Shown: positions 25,363-35,823 of the stretch, piece after piece
How positions within the stretch are numbered: position 1 is the first letter of the stretch
How the letters are laid out: each line of letters opens with the position of its first letter
Assembly (NCBI RefSeq): GCF_000346615.1
Contig: NZ_ANNU01000005.1
Coordinates: forward strand, 186,001-250,000
Direction: 5' to 3'
DNA: 64,000 nt
DNA from: Nafulsella turpanensis ZLM-10
GTDB lineage: Bacteria; Bacteroidota; Bacteroidia; Cytophagales; Cyclobacteriaceae
Position numbers and translations under genes: made by a program
Notes under the pieces: generated by a model
The model's database searches: none
What the model saw: only the letters and a program-made list of their open reading frames with translations
Told to the model about the DNA's origin: nothing

Positions 25363-26592
25363 TTATTTAACCAGTGATTTTACAGGAATTCTTCTGTGGG
25401 CAGGTTTAAGTGAAAAGAAAAAGGTAGATCCTTTTCCTAATACTGATTCGGCCCAAACTTTACCGCCATGTCGTTCCACTATTCTTTTAACGATAGCGAG
25501 TCCTACGCCGGTTCCTTCAAAATCTTTGGCACTGTGCAGGCGCTGAAAAACACCAAAGAGCTTATCGTAATTCTTCATATCAAAGCCCGCACCGTTATCC
25601 TTTACATAAAAAACCACATCCTCATTTTCTTCGCTCGCCCCTACTTCAATAACAGGCTGCTCTTCTTTTTGAGAATATTTAATGGCATTAGAGATAAAAT
25701 TTACCCACACCTGCTTCAACATATTACTGTCGCCCTCAATCAGGGGCAACTTGTCTATTTTTATCCTGAAATGGTCAATCGTTTTATAGGTTCCGATATC
25801 ATCAATAACAGCATGGACAATCTTATTCATGTCCACCTCCGTTTTAATCAGCTCGGCATTGGCCTGCCTTGAAAACAGCAGCATGCTCCTAATCATTTCC
25901 GACATCTTTTGAGTGCTGTCCATCACCAGGTTCAGCACCTTCGACACATTACCATCGAACTGATCGCCATACCTTTTCATCAGCAAACTGGTAAGGCCGC
26001 TAATATTATTGACCGGCGACATTAAATCGTGCGATACGGAATAGGCAAAAGCATCGAGCGACTGTAGTTCTTCCAGCTTTTCTTCCAGGTGCTTGTTCAG
26101 CTGCCTTACCTTTTCTTCCGATGCCTTTCGCTCTGCAATTTCTCTTTCAAGATTCTTATTGATAGTCCGGAGCTTTTCTTCCTGGCTGAGTAACTTTTTA
26201 TTTTTGATGCTCAGTTCTACAAAAGCTCCCACCTTGGCCCGCAGCAATTCAGGAACAAAGGGCTTGTTGATGTAATCGACCGCACCCGCCTTATAGCCCT
26301 TGTACATATTCTCCTCTATGTCGATGGCCGTAAGGAAAATAATAGGAATATTCTTTAGCTTTTCGCGTGAGTATATCAGTTCAGCTGTTTCGAAACCATT
26401 CATCCCCGGCATTATTACATCCATGATGATAAGGTAAAAATCATGGTCGTCGAGCAGGCACTTGAGCGCCTCACGGCCGGAGCGGGCCTTCACAAACTTA
26501 TAGCCTTCCGTTTCCAGAATAGTCTCCAGTGCCAGGATATTCTCCTCACGGTCATCGACCAGCAGTATTTTTACTTCTGCTTTCTCTTCCAT
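25363..26592 (-). CDS. Response regulator-histidine kinase (REC-HisKA-HATPase)
   Basis: The 409-residue soluble protein starts with a receiver domain (about 5-125) that has the acidic pair at 13-14, phospho-acceptor Asp58 (LIIMDVIMPGMNG) and Lys110. A coiled coil (about 128-180) links it to a HisKA domain with His188 in YSVSHDLMSPVNN. A HATPase domain (about 280-400) follows with NFISNAIKYS, VKDNGAGFDM and GTGVGLAIVKRI. It has no membrane segment. Its gene starts only 26 bases after the giant poly-HAMP kinase on the same strand, so the giant kinase is its likely phosphodonor. The receiver-before-kinase order is unlike a classical hybrid kinase. Confidence 0.93.
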   Translation of the reverse strand: MEEKAEVKILLVDDREENILALETILETEGYKFVKARSGREALKCLLDDHDFYLIIMDVIMPGMNGFETAELIYSREKLKNIPIIFLTAIDIEENMYKGYKAGAVDYINKPFVPELLRAKVGAFVELSIKNKKLLSQEEKLRTINKNLEREIAERKASEEKVRQLNKHLEEKLEELQSLDAFAYSVSHDLMSPVNNISGLTSLLMKRYGDQFDGNVSKVLNLVMDSTQKMSEMIRSMLLFSRQANAELIKTEVDMNKIVHAVIDDIGTYKTIDHFRIKIDKLPLIEGDSNMLKQVWVNFISNAIKYSQKEEQPVIEVGASEENEDVVFYVKDNGAGFDMKNYDKLFGVFQRLHSAKDFEGTGVGLAIVKRIVERHGGKVWAESVLGKGSTFFFSLKPAHRRIPVKSLVK

Positions 26593-26618
26593 TCTTCTTT
26601 TATTTCCGGTTCGAAATC

Positions 26619-29600
26619 CTAATACTCATTTAACCAGATGCGCATAATGGATATCAGCTGCCCCATATCGAGCGGCTTTGTAATATAATCCGATGCTCCT
26701 GCTTCCAGGCATTTTTCCCGGTCGCCTTTCATGGCTTTGGCGGTTACGGCAATAATAGGAATATTTTTATTTTTAAGGTCCTTCCGGATGAGCTGAATGG
26801 TTTCAAACCCATCCATCTCCGGCATCATAATATCCATCAAAACAATATCGATATCATCATTCTCCTCCAGTATCTCTATGGCTCTCCTGCCACTTTCGGC
26901 CGAAAGGATTTCCGGACCGTAACCTTCCAGTGCACTTACAAGCGCAAAAATGTTCCTCACGTCATCATCGACCAGCAGCACCTTTTTGCCTACCATCATA
27001 TTGGTAGAAGGGTGCAGGTTTTTAATAATCTCCCTCTTTTCATCGGGCAGTGAGGCAAAATCGCGGTGCAGGTAGAAGGAAGAAAAATCCAGCAGCTTCT
27101 CAATAGAGTTGGTACTCTTAAGGATGATACTCCGCGCCGTTTTCTTTAGGTTCGTCAGTTCTTCTTTCGATAAATCTTCCGTAGAAAAGACGATGAGCGG
27201 CGTTTCGGCCTGCTTGGTATCCGCTTCGAGCAGGGCCAGCAGTTCCAGCCCGGAGAAATCCGGCAGGCGGAGGTCCAGAATGATACAATCGTACTTTTTC
27301 TTTTTAATCAGCCTTACAGCCTGCTCTCCATTAACAGCCTGGCTTATTTTAACATCATCTCCTTCGAGCAGCTGGCGAATCTGATTAAACTCCTCCTCCG
27401 AATCTTCTATTACCAGCAGGCTCCGGGTCTTCTTCTTATCGAAGGCCGCAATCTTATCAAACAGCTCTTCTACCGATTCGCTCTTTGCTCCTTCGGCCAG
27501 AACGGTATAGGCACCCAGCCTGTAGGCAAAATTTCGATCATCTTTACTTACCGAGGTAAGCGAAACCGGAATGCTTCTGGTGTTCAGGTCATTTTTCAGG
27601 CGGTTCAATACCTTCCAGCCATCTATATCCGACAGGTTTACATCGAGCACAATGGCATTCGGGTGGTACTGGTTTATCAGGTCAAATACCATCCCTCCTT
27701 TTGTGGAGATAACCGTTTTATAGCCTTTCTCCACCGCCTTGGTTTTTACCTCTTCTATCAGGGAAGGGGAATCCATTACAATCATTACTACTTTATCCTT
27801 GACCTTTATTTCGGCCCTGTGATCTTCTACCTCTAATGACTGGTGAATCTCCGATGCATTATAGGGAATAATCGATTCTCCCGATTCTAACAAGGCTTTG
27901 GCGAGCTTGTTTTTACTTTCTTCTTTTTTAGAAGAACTTTTTTTCATCTCTCCATCCGTCGACTGTGGCAGCGCTTTTAAAGAATATGTCAGCGGAAGGT
28001 ACAGCGTAAAGGTACTTCCTTTTTCCAGCTCGCTGTCCAGCTCCATGGTACCACCGAGCAGACTGGTTAACCCTCTGCTAATGGACAGCCCAAGGCCTGT
28101 ACCGCCAAATTTACGGCTGGTAGAGCCCTCGGCCTGCTGGAAGGCCTCGAAAATAATATGCTGCTTCTCTTTCGAGATACCAATTCCGGTATCTTTAATT
28201 TCAAAACCAATAACCATATCGGCTTTATCGAGCACCAGGTTATCGAAGCGTTTACGCTTATCGGCCACAAATATTCTGAGCTTCACTTTACCTTTTTCGG
28301 TAAACTTAAAGGAGTTCGACAACAGATTTTTGAGAATTTGCTTGAGCCTTTGCTCATCGGTTTCAATGAACTCCGGCAGCTTTTCGTCCTGCTCAATATC
28401 GAACTTAATCTTTTTGTGGTCGGCCATATGGCGGAAGGTCAGCTCCACGAAACGGGAGATATCCTCAAAGCTGAGCGGCGCATTATCCACCGAAATAACC
28501 CCTGATTCGATTTTGGAAAGGTCCAGGATATCATTAATCAGGTTTACCAGGTCATTTCCGCAGGAGTTAATGGTTTTGGAGAAGCGGATTTGCCTTTCGG
28601 AAAGGTTGCCCTCATGGTTCTCCGATAGCTGCTGCGACAGAATAAGTAAACTGTTGAGCGGCGTACGCAGCTCGTGCGACATATTCGCGAGGAACTCCGA
28701 CTTATACTTGGAGGTAATCATGAGCTGAGCCGCTTTTTCTTCGAGCGATTTACGGGCAATTTCCACCTCATAGTTTTTCTGCTCCAGCTCTTCTTTCTGG
28801 GTTACCAGCAGGTGGGCTTTATCTTCCAGCTCTTCGTTGGTTCTTCTCAGCTCTTCCTGCTGTGTTTTAAGCTCTACTGCCAGTGACTGCGACTGCTCCA
28901 GCAGCATTTCGGTACGGGTACTCGATGCAATGTTGTTGAGCACGATACCAATACTTTCGGTTAGCTGCTCCAGGAAGTAGAGGTGCATTTGGCTGAACTT
29001 CTGGAAGGAGGCAAGCTCCAGCACCCCTTTTATCTGGTCTTCGAACAGGATCGGCAGGATAATCAGACTTAGCGGTGTAGCTTCTCCCAAACCGGAGCTG
29101 ATTTTTATATAGTCCTGCGGAACATTGTCCATCAGGATTTTCTCCTTCTCCAGCGCACACTGCCCTATCAGTCCTTCGCCAATCTGGCAATATTCGAAGC
29201 CCTGATTCTTTCTCGCCCCATAGGTACCAATAAGCTTGAGCCTTGGCTGTAGCACATCGGCATTCTGGTCGAGGATGTAAAATACCCCATGCTGACCGGA
29301 TACCACTGAAGCCAGCTCGGAGAGAATAAGATTTGACAGGGTATTGAGGTCCTTCTGCCCCTGGAGCATCTGGTTAAACTTGGCAAGGTTGGACTTGAGC
29401 CAGTCCTGCTCCTGGTTCCTGAGAGTAGTTTCTTTCAGGTTGGCAATCATCTGGTTGATGGTATCCTTCAGGGCTTCCACCTCGCCTTTGGCTTCCACGT
29501 TAATGGTTCTGGTAAGGTCCCCTTTGGTTACCGCAGAGGCCACATCGGCAATGCTTCGTACCTGCGTGGTAAGGTTATCGGCCAGCTGGTTTACGTTTTC

Positions 29601-32600
29601 GGTCAGGTTTTTCCAGATACCTGAGGTGCCCGGTACGTTCGCCTGTCCACCCAATCGGCCTTCGGCACCCACTTCGCGGGCCACCGTGGTTACCTGGTCG
29701 GCAAATACCGCCAGGGTATCAATCATTTCGTTAATGGTTTCCGTCAGCTGGGCTACCTCGCCTTTGGCATCGATGGAGAGCTTTTGGGTAAGATTACCCT
29801 TTGCCACACCGGTTACTACCTTGGCAATACCCCGTACCTGGCTGGTAAGGTTAGTCGCCATCATGTTTACCGAGTCGGTAAGGTCTTTCCAGGTACCGCC
29901 TACCCCTTTTACTTCGGCCTGACCACCGAGTATACCTTCGGTACCTACTTCACGGGCCACCCTTGTTACCTCAAAGGCAAATGAGTTCAGCTGCTCCACC
30001 ATCGTGTTGATGGTATTTTTCAGGTCGAGAATTTCTCCTTTTACGTCGATGGCAACCGTTTTGGAAAGGTCACCGCTTGCCACGGCCTTCGTTACCTCGG
30101 CAATATTACGTACCTGGCTGGTGAGGTTACCCGTCATCTGGTTTACCGAGTCGGTAAGGTCCTTCCAGATACCTGCCACACCCGGTACATAGGCCTGGCC
30201 ACCCAGCTTACCGTCTGTACCTACTTCCCGCGCCACACGTGTTACTTCCGATGCAAAGGCTCTAAGCTGGTCCACCATGGTGTTCAGGGTTTCCTTCAGC
30301 TGGAGAATTTCGCCCCGCACGTCGGCGGTAATTTTACGGCTCATGTCGCCGTTCGCCACCGCATTTGCTACTTCCGCAATGTTTCGTACCTGGCCTGTTA
30401 AGTTCGAGGCCATCTGGTTTACAGAATCTGTTAAGTCCTTCCAGGTACCTGCTACGCCAGGTACGTTTGCCTGGCCACCCAGTTTACCGTCTGTACCTAC
30501 TTCCCGCGCCACACGTGTTACTTCCGATGCAAAAGCTCTGAGCTGATCCACCATGGTGTTAATCGTGATTTTCAGCTCCCGGATTTCCCCTTTTACATCC
30601 ACCGTAATTTTGCGGGAAAGGTCACCGTTCGCCACGGCCGTTGTTACTTCTGCAATGTTTCGTACCTGGCCCGTAAGGTTCGAAGCCATTTTATTTACCG
30701 AGTCTGTTAAGTCTTTCCAGGTACCGTCGACACCCGGCACGTTGGCCTGACCACCCAGCTTTCCTTCGGTTCCTACTTCGAGCGATACCCTGGTTACCTC
30801 GGAAGCAAAGGAATTCAGCTGGTCCACCATGGTGTTAATAGTTTCCTTTAGCTCGCGAATCTCCCCTTTTACATCCACGGTAATTTTCTTGGAAAGGTCA
30901 CCCTGCGCTACCGCAGTCGTTACCTCGGCAATGTTTCGCACCTGGCCGGTAAGGTTGGAGGCCATTTTATTTACCGAATCAGTAAGGTCTTTCCAGCTAC
31001 CGTCGACACCCGGCACGTTGGCCTGACCACCGAGTTTACCTTCAGAACCTACTTCAAGTGCCACACGGGTTACTTCCGAACCGAATGCATTCAGCTGGTC
31101 CACCATCGTATTGATGGTTTCTTTCAACTCCATGATTTCCCCCTGGGCTTCAATGGTAATCTTTTTAGAAAGGTCGCCTTTCGCCACGGCCGTGGTTACT
31201 TCGGCGATATTCCTCATCTGGCCGGTAAGGTTCGAGGCCATCTGGTTTACGGAGTCTGTTAAGTCTTTCCAGCTACCGTCGACACCCGGCACGTTCGCCT
31301 GTACACCCAGTTTACCTTCGGTACCTACCTCTCGTGCTACCCTTGTTACTTCCGAGCCGAAGGAGTTCAGCCTGTCCACCATCGTATTAATAGTGTCTTT
31401 CAGCTCCATGATTTCGCCCTGGGCCTCTACCGTAATTTTCTTGGAGAGGTCACCGTTTGCCACCGCAGTCGTTACGTTTGCAATGTTACGCATCTGGCCG
31501 GTAAGGTTCGAGGCCATCTGGTTTACCGAGTCAGTAAGGTCTTTCCAGGTGCCATCGACACCCGGTACGTTGGCCTGGCCGCCGAGCTTTCCTTCCGTAC
31601 CCACTTCTCGTGCCACCCTTGTTACTTCCGAACCGAATGCATTCAGCTGGTCCACCATGGTGTTAATGGTCAGCTTCAGCTCACGAATCTCCCCTTTTAC
31701 ATCCACGGTAATTTTTTTGGAGAGGTCGCCTTTTGCCACCGCCGTGGTTACATCGGCAATGTTTCGTACCTGGCTGGTAAGGTTATTCGCCATCAGGTTT
31801 ACTGAATCGGTCAAATCTTTCCACGAACCACCTACACCCGGCACGTTGGCCTGGCCTCCCAATTTACCTTCGGATCCCACTTCGAGGGCCACACGGGTTA
31901 CTTCCGAACCAAAGGAGTTGAGCTGATCCACCATGGTGTTGATGGTTTCCTTTAGTTCCTTTATTTCACCTTTTACATCTACTGTAATCTTTTTAGAAAG
32001 GTCGCCTTTTGCCACGGCCGTTGTTACCTCAGCGATGTTACGCATCTGGCTGGTAAGGTTCGAAGCCATCTGGTTTACCGAGTCAGTAAGGTCTTCCCAG
32101 GTGCCATCGACACCCGGTACATTGGCCTGCACCCCAAGCTTTCCTTCCGTACCTACTTCCCGTGCCACCCTTGTTACCTCACTACCAAAGGCATTCAGCT
32201 GGTCCACCATGGTGTTGATGGTATTCTTCAGCTCCAGGATTTCGCCTTTTACATCCACGGTAATTTTTTTGGAGAGGTCGCCTTTTGCCACCGCCGTGGT
32301 TACATCGGCAATATTTCGTACCTGAGCTGTAAGGTTAGAGGCCATTTTATTTACCGAATCGGTAAGGTCCTTCCAGGTACCACCTACTCCTTTTACCTTT
32401 GCCTGTCCACCGAGCTTACCTTCCGTACCTACCTCGAGGGCCACACGCGTTACTTCCATGGTAAAGAGGTTCAGCTGCTTTACCATGGAGTTTACTTCTT
32501 TGGCTATCCGAAGAAATTCTCCTTTTAGTTTATGGCCGTCGACATGCAGCGGCATTTCTTTCGACAGATTACCCTTACCAATGGCGCTGATAACATCGGC

Positions 32601-32936
32601 AATTTGCATAGTTGGATGGGTAAGGTCGGTAATGAGAGAGTTAACCGAACTTACACAGGTATTCCAGGAGCCTTTGCCCCCCTGCAGTTCTACCCGCTGC
32701 GAAAGCTTTCCTTCCTTACCAATTATTTTACCAGCCTTGCTGAATTCATTGACCAGTTGTTCATTCAGCTCTACTATTTCATTAAAAGTATCCCAGAATT
32801 TTCCGGCAATGCCCGTCTTGTCGACAGGAAAGCGAACAGAAAAATCACCATTCTTGATTTTGAGCAAAGTTTCGTACAACCTGACATCCGATAGTACGTT
32901 AGCCTCAATCTCGGATTTAACGGCTTCAAATTTCAT
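26619..32936 (-). CDS. Giant soluble poly-HAMP hybrid histidine kinase with GAF and three receiver domains
   Basis: The 2105-residue protein has no membrane segment. Residues 1-207 are a divergent HAMP-like region. Residues 208-1127 are ten tandem 92-residue units, each joining a canonical HAMP ([20 protein letters not shown]) to a divergent one ([20 protein letters not shown]). A half unit (1128-1170) follows. Then come GAF (about 1190-1335), a coiled coil, HisKA with His1421 ([10 protein letters not shown]), HATPase ([23 protein letters not shown]; to about 1648) and three receivers with Asp1765, Asp1888 and Asp2035. The layout recalls Nik1-type group III kinases, but with about twice their HAMP repeats. 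The first receiver lacks the usual Lys-Pro. The ligand is unknown. Confidence 0.95.
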   Translation of the reverse strand: MKFEAVKSEIEANVLSDVRLYETLLKIKNGDFSVRFPVDKTGIAGKFWDTFNEIVELNEQLVNEFSKAGKIIGKEGKLSQRVELQGGKGSWNTCVSSVNSLITDLTHPTMQIADVISAIGKGNLSKEMPLHVDGHKLKGEFLRIAKEVNSMVKQLNLFTMEVTRVALEVGTEGKLGGQAKVKGVGGTWKDLTDSVNKMASNLTAQVRNIADVTTAVAKGDLSKKITVDVKGEILELKNTINTMVDQLNAFGSEVTRVAREVGTEGKLGVQANVPGVDGTWEDLTDSVNQMASNLTSQMRNIAEVTTAVAKGDLSKKITVDVKGEIKELKETINTMVDQLNSFGSEVTRVALEVGSEGKLGGQANVPGVGGSWKDLTDSVNLMANNLTSQVRNIADVTTAVAKGDLSKKITVDVKGEIRELKLTINTMVDQLNAFGSEVTRVAREVGTEGKLGGQANVPGVDGTWKDLTDSVNQMASNLTGQMRNIANVTTAVANGDLSKKITVEAQGEIMELKDTINTMVDRLNSFGSEVTRVAREVGTEGKLGVQANVPGVDGSWKDLTDSVNQMASNLTGQMRNIAEVTTAVAKGDLSKKITIEAQGEIMELKETINTMVDQLNAFGSEVTRVALEVGSEGKLGGQANVPGVDGSWKDLTDSVNKMASNLTGQVRNIAEVTTAVAQGDLSKKITVDVKGEIRELKETINTMVDQLNSFASEVTRVSLEVGTEGKLGGQANVPGVDGTWKDLTDSVNKMASNLTGQVRNIAEVTTAVANGDLSRKITVDVKGEIRELKITINTMVDQLRAFASEVTRVAREVGTDGKLGGQANVPGVAGTWKDLTDSVNQMASNLTGQVRNIAEVANAVANGDMSRKITADVRGEILQLKETLNTMVDQLRAFASEVTRVAREVGTDGKLGGQAYVPGVAGIWKDLTDSVNQMTGNLTSQVRNIAEVTKAVASGDLSKTVAIDVKGEILDLKNTINTMVEQLNSFAFEVTRVAREVGTEGILGGQAEVKGVGGTWKDLTDSVNMMATNLTSQVRGIAKVVTGVAKGNLTQKLSIDAKGEVAQLTETINEMIDTLAVFADQVTTVAREVGAEGRLGGQANVPGTSGIWKNLTENVNQLADNLTTQVRSIADVASAVTKGDLTRTINVEAKGEVEALKDTINQMIANLKETTLRNQEQDWLKSNLAKFNQMLQGQKDLNTLSNLILSELASVVSGQHGVFYILDQNADVLQPRLKLIGTYGARKNQGFEYCQIGEGLIGQCALEKEKILMDNVPQDYIKISSGLGEATPLSLIILPILFEDQIKGVLELASFQKFSQMHLYFLEQLTESIGIVLNNIASSTRTEMLLEQSQSLAVELKTQQEELRRTNEELEDKAHLLVTQKEELEQKNYEVEIARKSLEEKAAQLMITSKYKSEFLANMSHELRTPLNSLLILSQQLSENHEGNLSERQIRFSKTINSCGNDLVNLINDILDLSKIESGVISVDNAPLSFEDISRFVELTFRHMADHKKIKFDIEQDEKLPEFIETDEQRLKQILKNLLSNSFKFTEKGKVKLRIFVADKRKRFDNLVLDKADMVIGFEIKDTGIGISKEKQHIIFEAFQQAEGSTSRKFGGTGLGLSISRGLTSLLGGTMELDSELEKGSTFTLYLPLTYSLKALPQSTDGEMKKSSSKKEESKNKLAKALLESGESIIPYNASEIHQSLEVEDHRAEIKVKDKVVMIVMDSPSLIEEVKTKAVEKGYKTVISTKGGMVFDLINQYHPNAIVLDVNLSDIDGWKVLNRLKNDLNTRSIPVSLTSVSKDDRNFAYRLGAYTVLAEGAKSESVEELFDKIAAFDKKKTRSLLVIEDSEEEFNQIRQLLEGDDVKISQAVNGEQAVRLIKKKKYDCIILDLRLPDFSGLELLALLEADTKQAETPLIVFSTEDLSKEELTNLKKTARSIILKSTNSIEKLLDFSSFYLHRDFASLPDEKREIIKNLHPSTNMMVGKKVLLVDDDVRNIFALVSALEGYGPEILSAESGRRAIEILEENDDIDIVLMDIMMPEMDGFETIQLIRKDLKNKNIPIIAVTAKAMKGDREKCLEAGASDYITKPLDMGQLISIMRIWLNEY
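29412..32315 (-). repeat. Ten tandem 276-bp coding repeats plus a half repeat (poly-HAMP array)
   Basis: Ten full 276-bp units span 29556-32315 and a partial one runs to about 29412. Each encodes 92 residues without a single insertion or deletion between units. Conserved bases such as CTGGTCCACCATGGTGTT recur at 276-base intervals on the plus strand. Confidence 0.93.
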
Positions 32937-33453
32937 ATATTGGTATGGTTAAAGTGGCACGGGTATATGATTCCTCCTCGCTCCCTCTTCGGAAACAGCG
33001 ACAAGAATAAGGAATGGCAAAAGCTGCCATTATCCAATTACTGGCCATCATCTAAAAAGCATTTAAGTTCTGACACACAGGTCTTTACACAAGCTCGATT
33101 ATTATTAGCAAAAGTATATCTTTTGATTTTAAAGCACTTATATAAAAGAGCTATTTTTTTACTTTTCAAGCAGGAAAAAAATTTCCTGCCATAGCCTTAG
33201 GCCTAATTTAAATATTTAGAATTCATAAAAACTTAAAAATACAATTTACAGACTTTTAGCCGGTTTAGTAAGCCTGGTGCAAGGACTCTTTTACAGAAAA
33301 AGATGTTAAAAAAAGTATAAGCAATTAAAAATATAATAAAATTTTGGTATTTCACATAAATGCATAATTTTTCATCATGCATTATATTGCCAGAAGAGCT
33401 GGATTTTCCAAAGTGTTTTCCAAACGTACCGGATATACAACAGTCCAGAGCAT
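32937..33453. other. AT-rich leader and intergenic region upstream of the kinase operon
   Basis: It is markedly AT-rich. It holds the -7 candidate at 33109-33116. An 84-codon plus-strand frame at 32940-33194 has no coding character. Confidence 0.5.
33109..33116 (-). promoter_or_regulatory. Candidate -7 box for the poly-HAMP kinase operon
   Basis: CAAAAGTA on the plus strand reads TACTTTTG on the minus strand, an exact TAnnTTTG match about 170 bases before the start codon. No TTTG -33 is clear. Confidence 0.4.
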
Positions 33454-33490
33454 AAAAAAGGGCAAGAAGCTTTATGCTCTTTGCCCTTTT
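33447..33490 (-). terminator. Overlapping hairpins forming the pseudouridine synthase terminator
   Basis: AAAAGGGCAA (33456-33465) pairs with TTGCCCTTTT (33481-33490). AGAGCATAAA (33447-33456) pairs with TTTATGCTCT (33471-33480). The two stems interleave, so only one can form at a time. Confidence 0.65.
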
Positions 33491-33511
33491 GCCACATAAC
33501 GGCAGGTCTTT

Positions 33512-34630
33512 TTATTTAAAATGCTTCAGGCGAATCAGCTCTTTTTGGGTAAGGTAGCGCCACTTACCTCTGGGAAGATCCTTTTTGGTTAAACCGGCAT
33601 ACATTACCCTGTCCAGGCGAATTACCTCATAGCCCAGATGTTCGAAAATACGTCGAACGATTCGATTCCGGCCAATATGAATTTCAACGCCTACAATTGA
33701 GCGATCGGCTGAAAGTATAGCAATTTCATCTACTTTTGCTTCTCCATCTTCCAGCTGCAGGCCAGCCTGAATTTTCTCAAAATCCTCTTCTTCCAAAGGT
33801 TTGTTCAGGTCGACCTGGTAAATCTTTTTCACCATATGGCTTGGGTGAGACAGCCGCTTCGTCAGCTCGCCATCGTTCGTTAGCAGGAGCAGGCCTGTGG
33901 TGTTACGGTCGAGGCGCCCAACGGGGTAAATACGCTCATGCCCGGCATTATTTACCAGCTGCATTACTGTTTTGCGCTCGTCCGGATCGTCCATGGTGGT
34001 AATAAAATCCTTTGGCTTGTTCAGGAGTACATACACCAGCTTTTCGGCACTTAGCTTTTTGCCATTGTAGGTTACCACATCTTTGCGGCTTACTTTCGTA
34101 CCCAGCTCGGTTACTACCTGCCCGTTTACCTTTACCTCTCCTGCCTCTATGAGTTTATCCGCTTCGCGGCGGGAGCAAACACCGGCATCGGCTATATATT
34201 TATTCAGGCGGATGTTCTTTTCATCGGCCGATACTTTTTCCTTCTTCTCTGCGGTTGGTAAAACATCGTAAGTCGGGGGCACCTGCATCGGCTCCTCTTT
34301 CGACTGAAAAGGGGTAGAACGGTCTGCTTTACGAGTAGTACGTCCGGCTGCAGAGGCAGGCCTGCGGCCTTCATCCTGTCTGCCCGAGGCACGCCCCCCT
34401 TCGCGGCGGCGGTCTCCTGATGGTTTGTTGGGGGTATTTAAATCTTCCTGGCGCTTACGCCTACCATCTTCATCAGAGGTATAATCGCGGAAGTTCTTTT
34501 TCCTGTACTTTCCACTCCTGTCCTTTCCCTCTTTTGAGGCATTTGGCCGCTCGGGCTTTTTACCTTCAAAAGAACCACGCTCTCCGTCGTAGTCTTTCTT
34601 TTTCGAAAATTTTCCTTTGAACTTGCTCAT
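33512..34630 (-). CDS. RluB/RsuA-type rRNA pseudouridine synthase with long basic N-terminus
   Basis: From the ATG at 34630 the protein has 372 residues. About 130 N-terminal residues are low-complexity and rich in Lys, Arg, Gly, Glu and Ser (for example RRKRQEDLNTPNKPSGDRRR). An S4 RNA-binding domain follows (about 137-185, IRLNKYIADAGVCSRREADK). The RsuA/RluB/E/F catalytic domain has GRLDRNTTGLLLLTNDGEL, containing the catalytic Asp, and RNRIVRRIFEHLGY. It should isomerise one uridine in rRNA. The disordered tail is typical of Bacteroidota members. An upstream TTG/ATG extension is less likely. scpB lies 53 bases upstream on the same strand. Confidence 0.92.
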   Translation of the reverse strand: MSKFKGKFSKKKDYDGERGSFEGKKPERPNASKEGKDRSGKYRKKNFRDYTSDEDGRRKRQEDLNTPNKPSGDRRREGGRASGRQDEGRRPASAAGRTTRKADRSTPFQSKEEPMQVPPTYDVLPTAEKKEKVSADEKNIRLNKYIADAGVCSRREADKLIEAGEVKVNGQVVTELGTKVSRKDVVTYNGKKLSAEKLVYVLLNKPKDFITTMDDPDERKTVMQLVNNAGHERIYPVGRLDRNTTGLLLLTNDGELTKRLSHPSHMVKKIYQVDLNKPLEEEDFEKIQAGLQLEDGEAKVDEIAILSADRSIVGVEIHIGRNRIVRRIFEHLGYEVIRLDRVMYAGLTKKDLPRGKWRYLTQKELIRLKHFK

Positions 34631-34683
34631 GAAATCAATCCTTGAAATAACATACCACAAAAATAGTATGCCTGCACGAAGTT

Positions 34684-35241
34684 TTACTTTTCCTCTCCTA
34701 TTTTGTTTTCGTCTGCCGAAAAATCCTTAGGGGTAGGCAGGTCTCTGAGACTATTAATTCCAAAATGCTCCTCAAATTTGCGGCTGGTGCCATACAGAAT
34801 AGGACGGCCAATGCCATCGGATTTCCCTTTTATTTCTACCAGCTCTTTTTCCAGCAGCTTCTGCACGGCATAATCGCAGTTAACACCCCTTATTTGCTCA
34901 ACCTCAGACTTTGTTATCGGCTGCTTATAGGCAATGATCGACAGCGTTTCCATGGCCGAAGCAGACAGCTGCTTCTTTGACTGCTGTCGTAAAAAAATGC
35001 CTATGCTCGCCTGGTACTCCGGCTTCGTCATAAACTGGTAGCCGCCCGCCAGTTGCAGGGGGTAAAACGAAAACTCGGGTGCTGCATATTTCTTCTGCAG
35101 GCCCTGTATGGCTCTTTCAATATCTGTTTCCGGCACCTCTGCATTGAACATTTCCGAAAGGGTGCTGCGGATATCGCTCAATTGTATGGGGGCAGGCGAA
35201 CAGAAAATAAGGGCCTCCACATGGTTTAGTAAAAACTCCAA
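34684..35241 (-). CDS. scpB: segregation and condensation protein B
   Basis: ScpB is the winged-helix partner of SMC and ScpA in chromosome condensation. The 185-residue product starts MEFLLNHVEALIFCSPAPIQ, has the KQLSASAMETLSIIAYKQPI motif typical of the second winged helix, and RGVNCDYAVQKLLEKELVE and GRPILYGTSRKFEEHFGI follow. The length is normal. It sits between the DksA/TraR-like gene (8-base gap) and the pseudouridine synthase gene, all on the minus strand, so the three are likely one operon. Neither scpA nor smc is in the window. Confidence 0.94.
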   Translation of the reverse strand: MEFLLNHVEALIFCSPAPIQLSDIRSTLSEMFNAEVPETDIERAIQGLQKKYAAPEFSFYPLQLAGGYQFMTKPEYQASIGIFLRQQSKKQLSASAMETLSIIAYKQPITKSEVEQIRGVNCDYAVQKLLEKELVEIKGKSDGIGRPILYGTSRKFEEHFGINSLRDLPTPKDFSADENKIGEEK

Positions 35242-35249
35242 ATGATGGT

Positions 35250-35636
35250 TTACTGATTTTTAGCCAGTTTTGCTTCTATAGAGTGCATGGTGTGCGGTAC
35301 AGCCTTTAAGCGTTCTTTGCTAATGCGCTTACCGGTGTCGACACATATACCGTAAGTTCCGTTCTTGATACGAACCAGGGCATTTTCCAGCTGGTTGATA
35401 AACTTTTGCTGACGGGCAGCCAACTGCGTCAGGCTTTCCTTCTCAGCCGTATCGGCGCCATCTTCCAGCATTTTAACCGGACTTCCGCTATCGCCCATGG
35501 TATACTCGCTGGTCTTTGTCAGCGTTTCTTTAATATACTTCAGCTCATTGCGCGCTTTGTCTAGTTTCTCGTTAATCAGCTCTTCAAATTCTTTCAACTC
35601 CTCGTCGGAGTACCTTACATTTTCTTCCTGAGACAT
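35250..35636 (-). CDS. DksA/TraR-family protein lacking zinc-finger cysteines
   Basis: The 128-residue protein has the DksA/TraR shape: an N-terminal helical hairpin (about 10-85, ELINEKLDKARNELKYIKET) and a degenerate C-terminal finger (about 90-115). GTYGICVDTGKRISKERLKAVPHT matches the family, but of the usual four zinc ligands only one Cys remains. Bacteroidota relatives show the same loss, so it is probably functional without zinc, perhaps at RNA polymerase. It is the first gene of the set ending with the pseudouridine synthase, and an AT-rich 187-base region separates it from the divergent asparaginase gene. Confidence 0.88.
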   Translation of the reverse strand: MSQEENVRYSDEELKEFEELINEKLDKARNELKYIKETLTKTSEYTMGDSGSPVKMLEDGADTAEKESLTQLAARQQKFINQLENALVRIKNGTYGICVDTGKRISKERLKAVPHTMHSIEAKLAKNQ

Positions 35637-35823
35637 ATCCCGTTGCGTTTACCTTATTAAAACTTTTTCGAAAATATTAAACCTAACTGTAAAAAATTGA
35701 TTAAAATTAACCTAATAATTCCTATTACAAAAATTTTGATTTAGTTAATTCATCTTTCCAAAACCGTTTCCCCTCTTTCAATAATATAGATCTGTTTATA
35801 AAAAATACAAAATTTTTACTTTT

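Noticed and set aside
31111-31926. Plus-strand frames opposite the HAMP array
   Set aside because: They repeat with the 276-bp period and are antisense images of the HAMP units.
29412-32315. The 276-bp repeats as a CRISPR or transposon-like array
   Set aside because: They are in frame, lack spacers and encode HAMP units.
32940-33194. 84-codon plus-strand frame in the kinase leader
   Set aside because: AT-rich intergenic DNA, no recognisable features, overlaps the likely kinase promoter.
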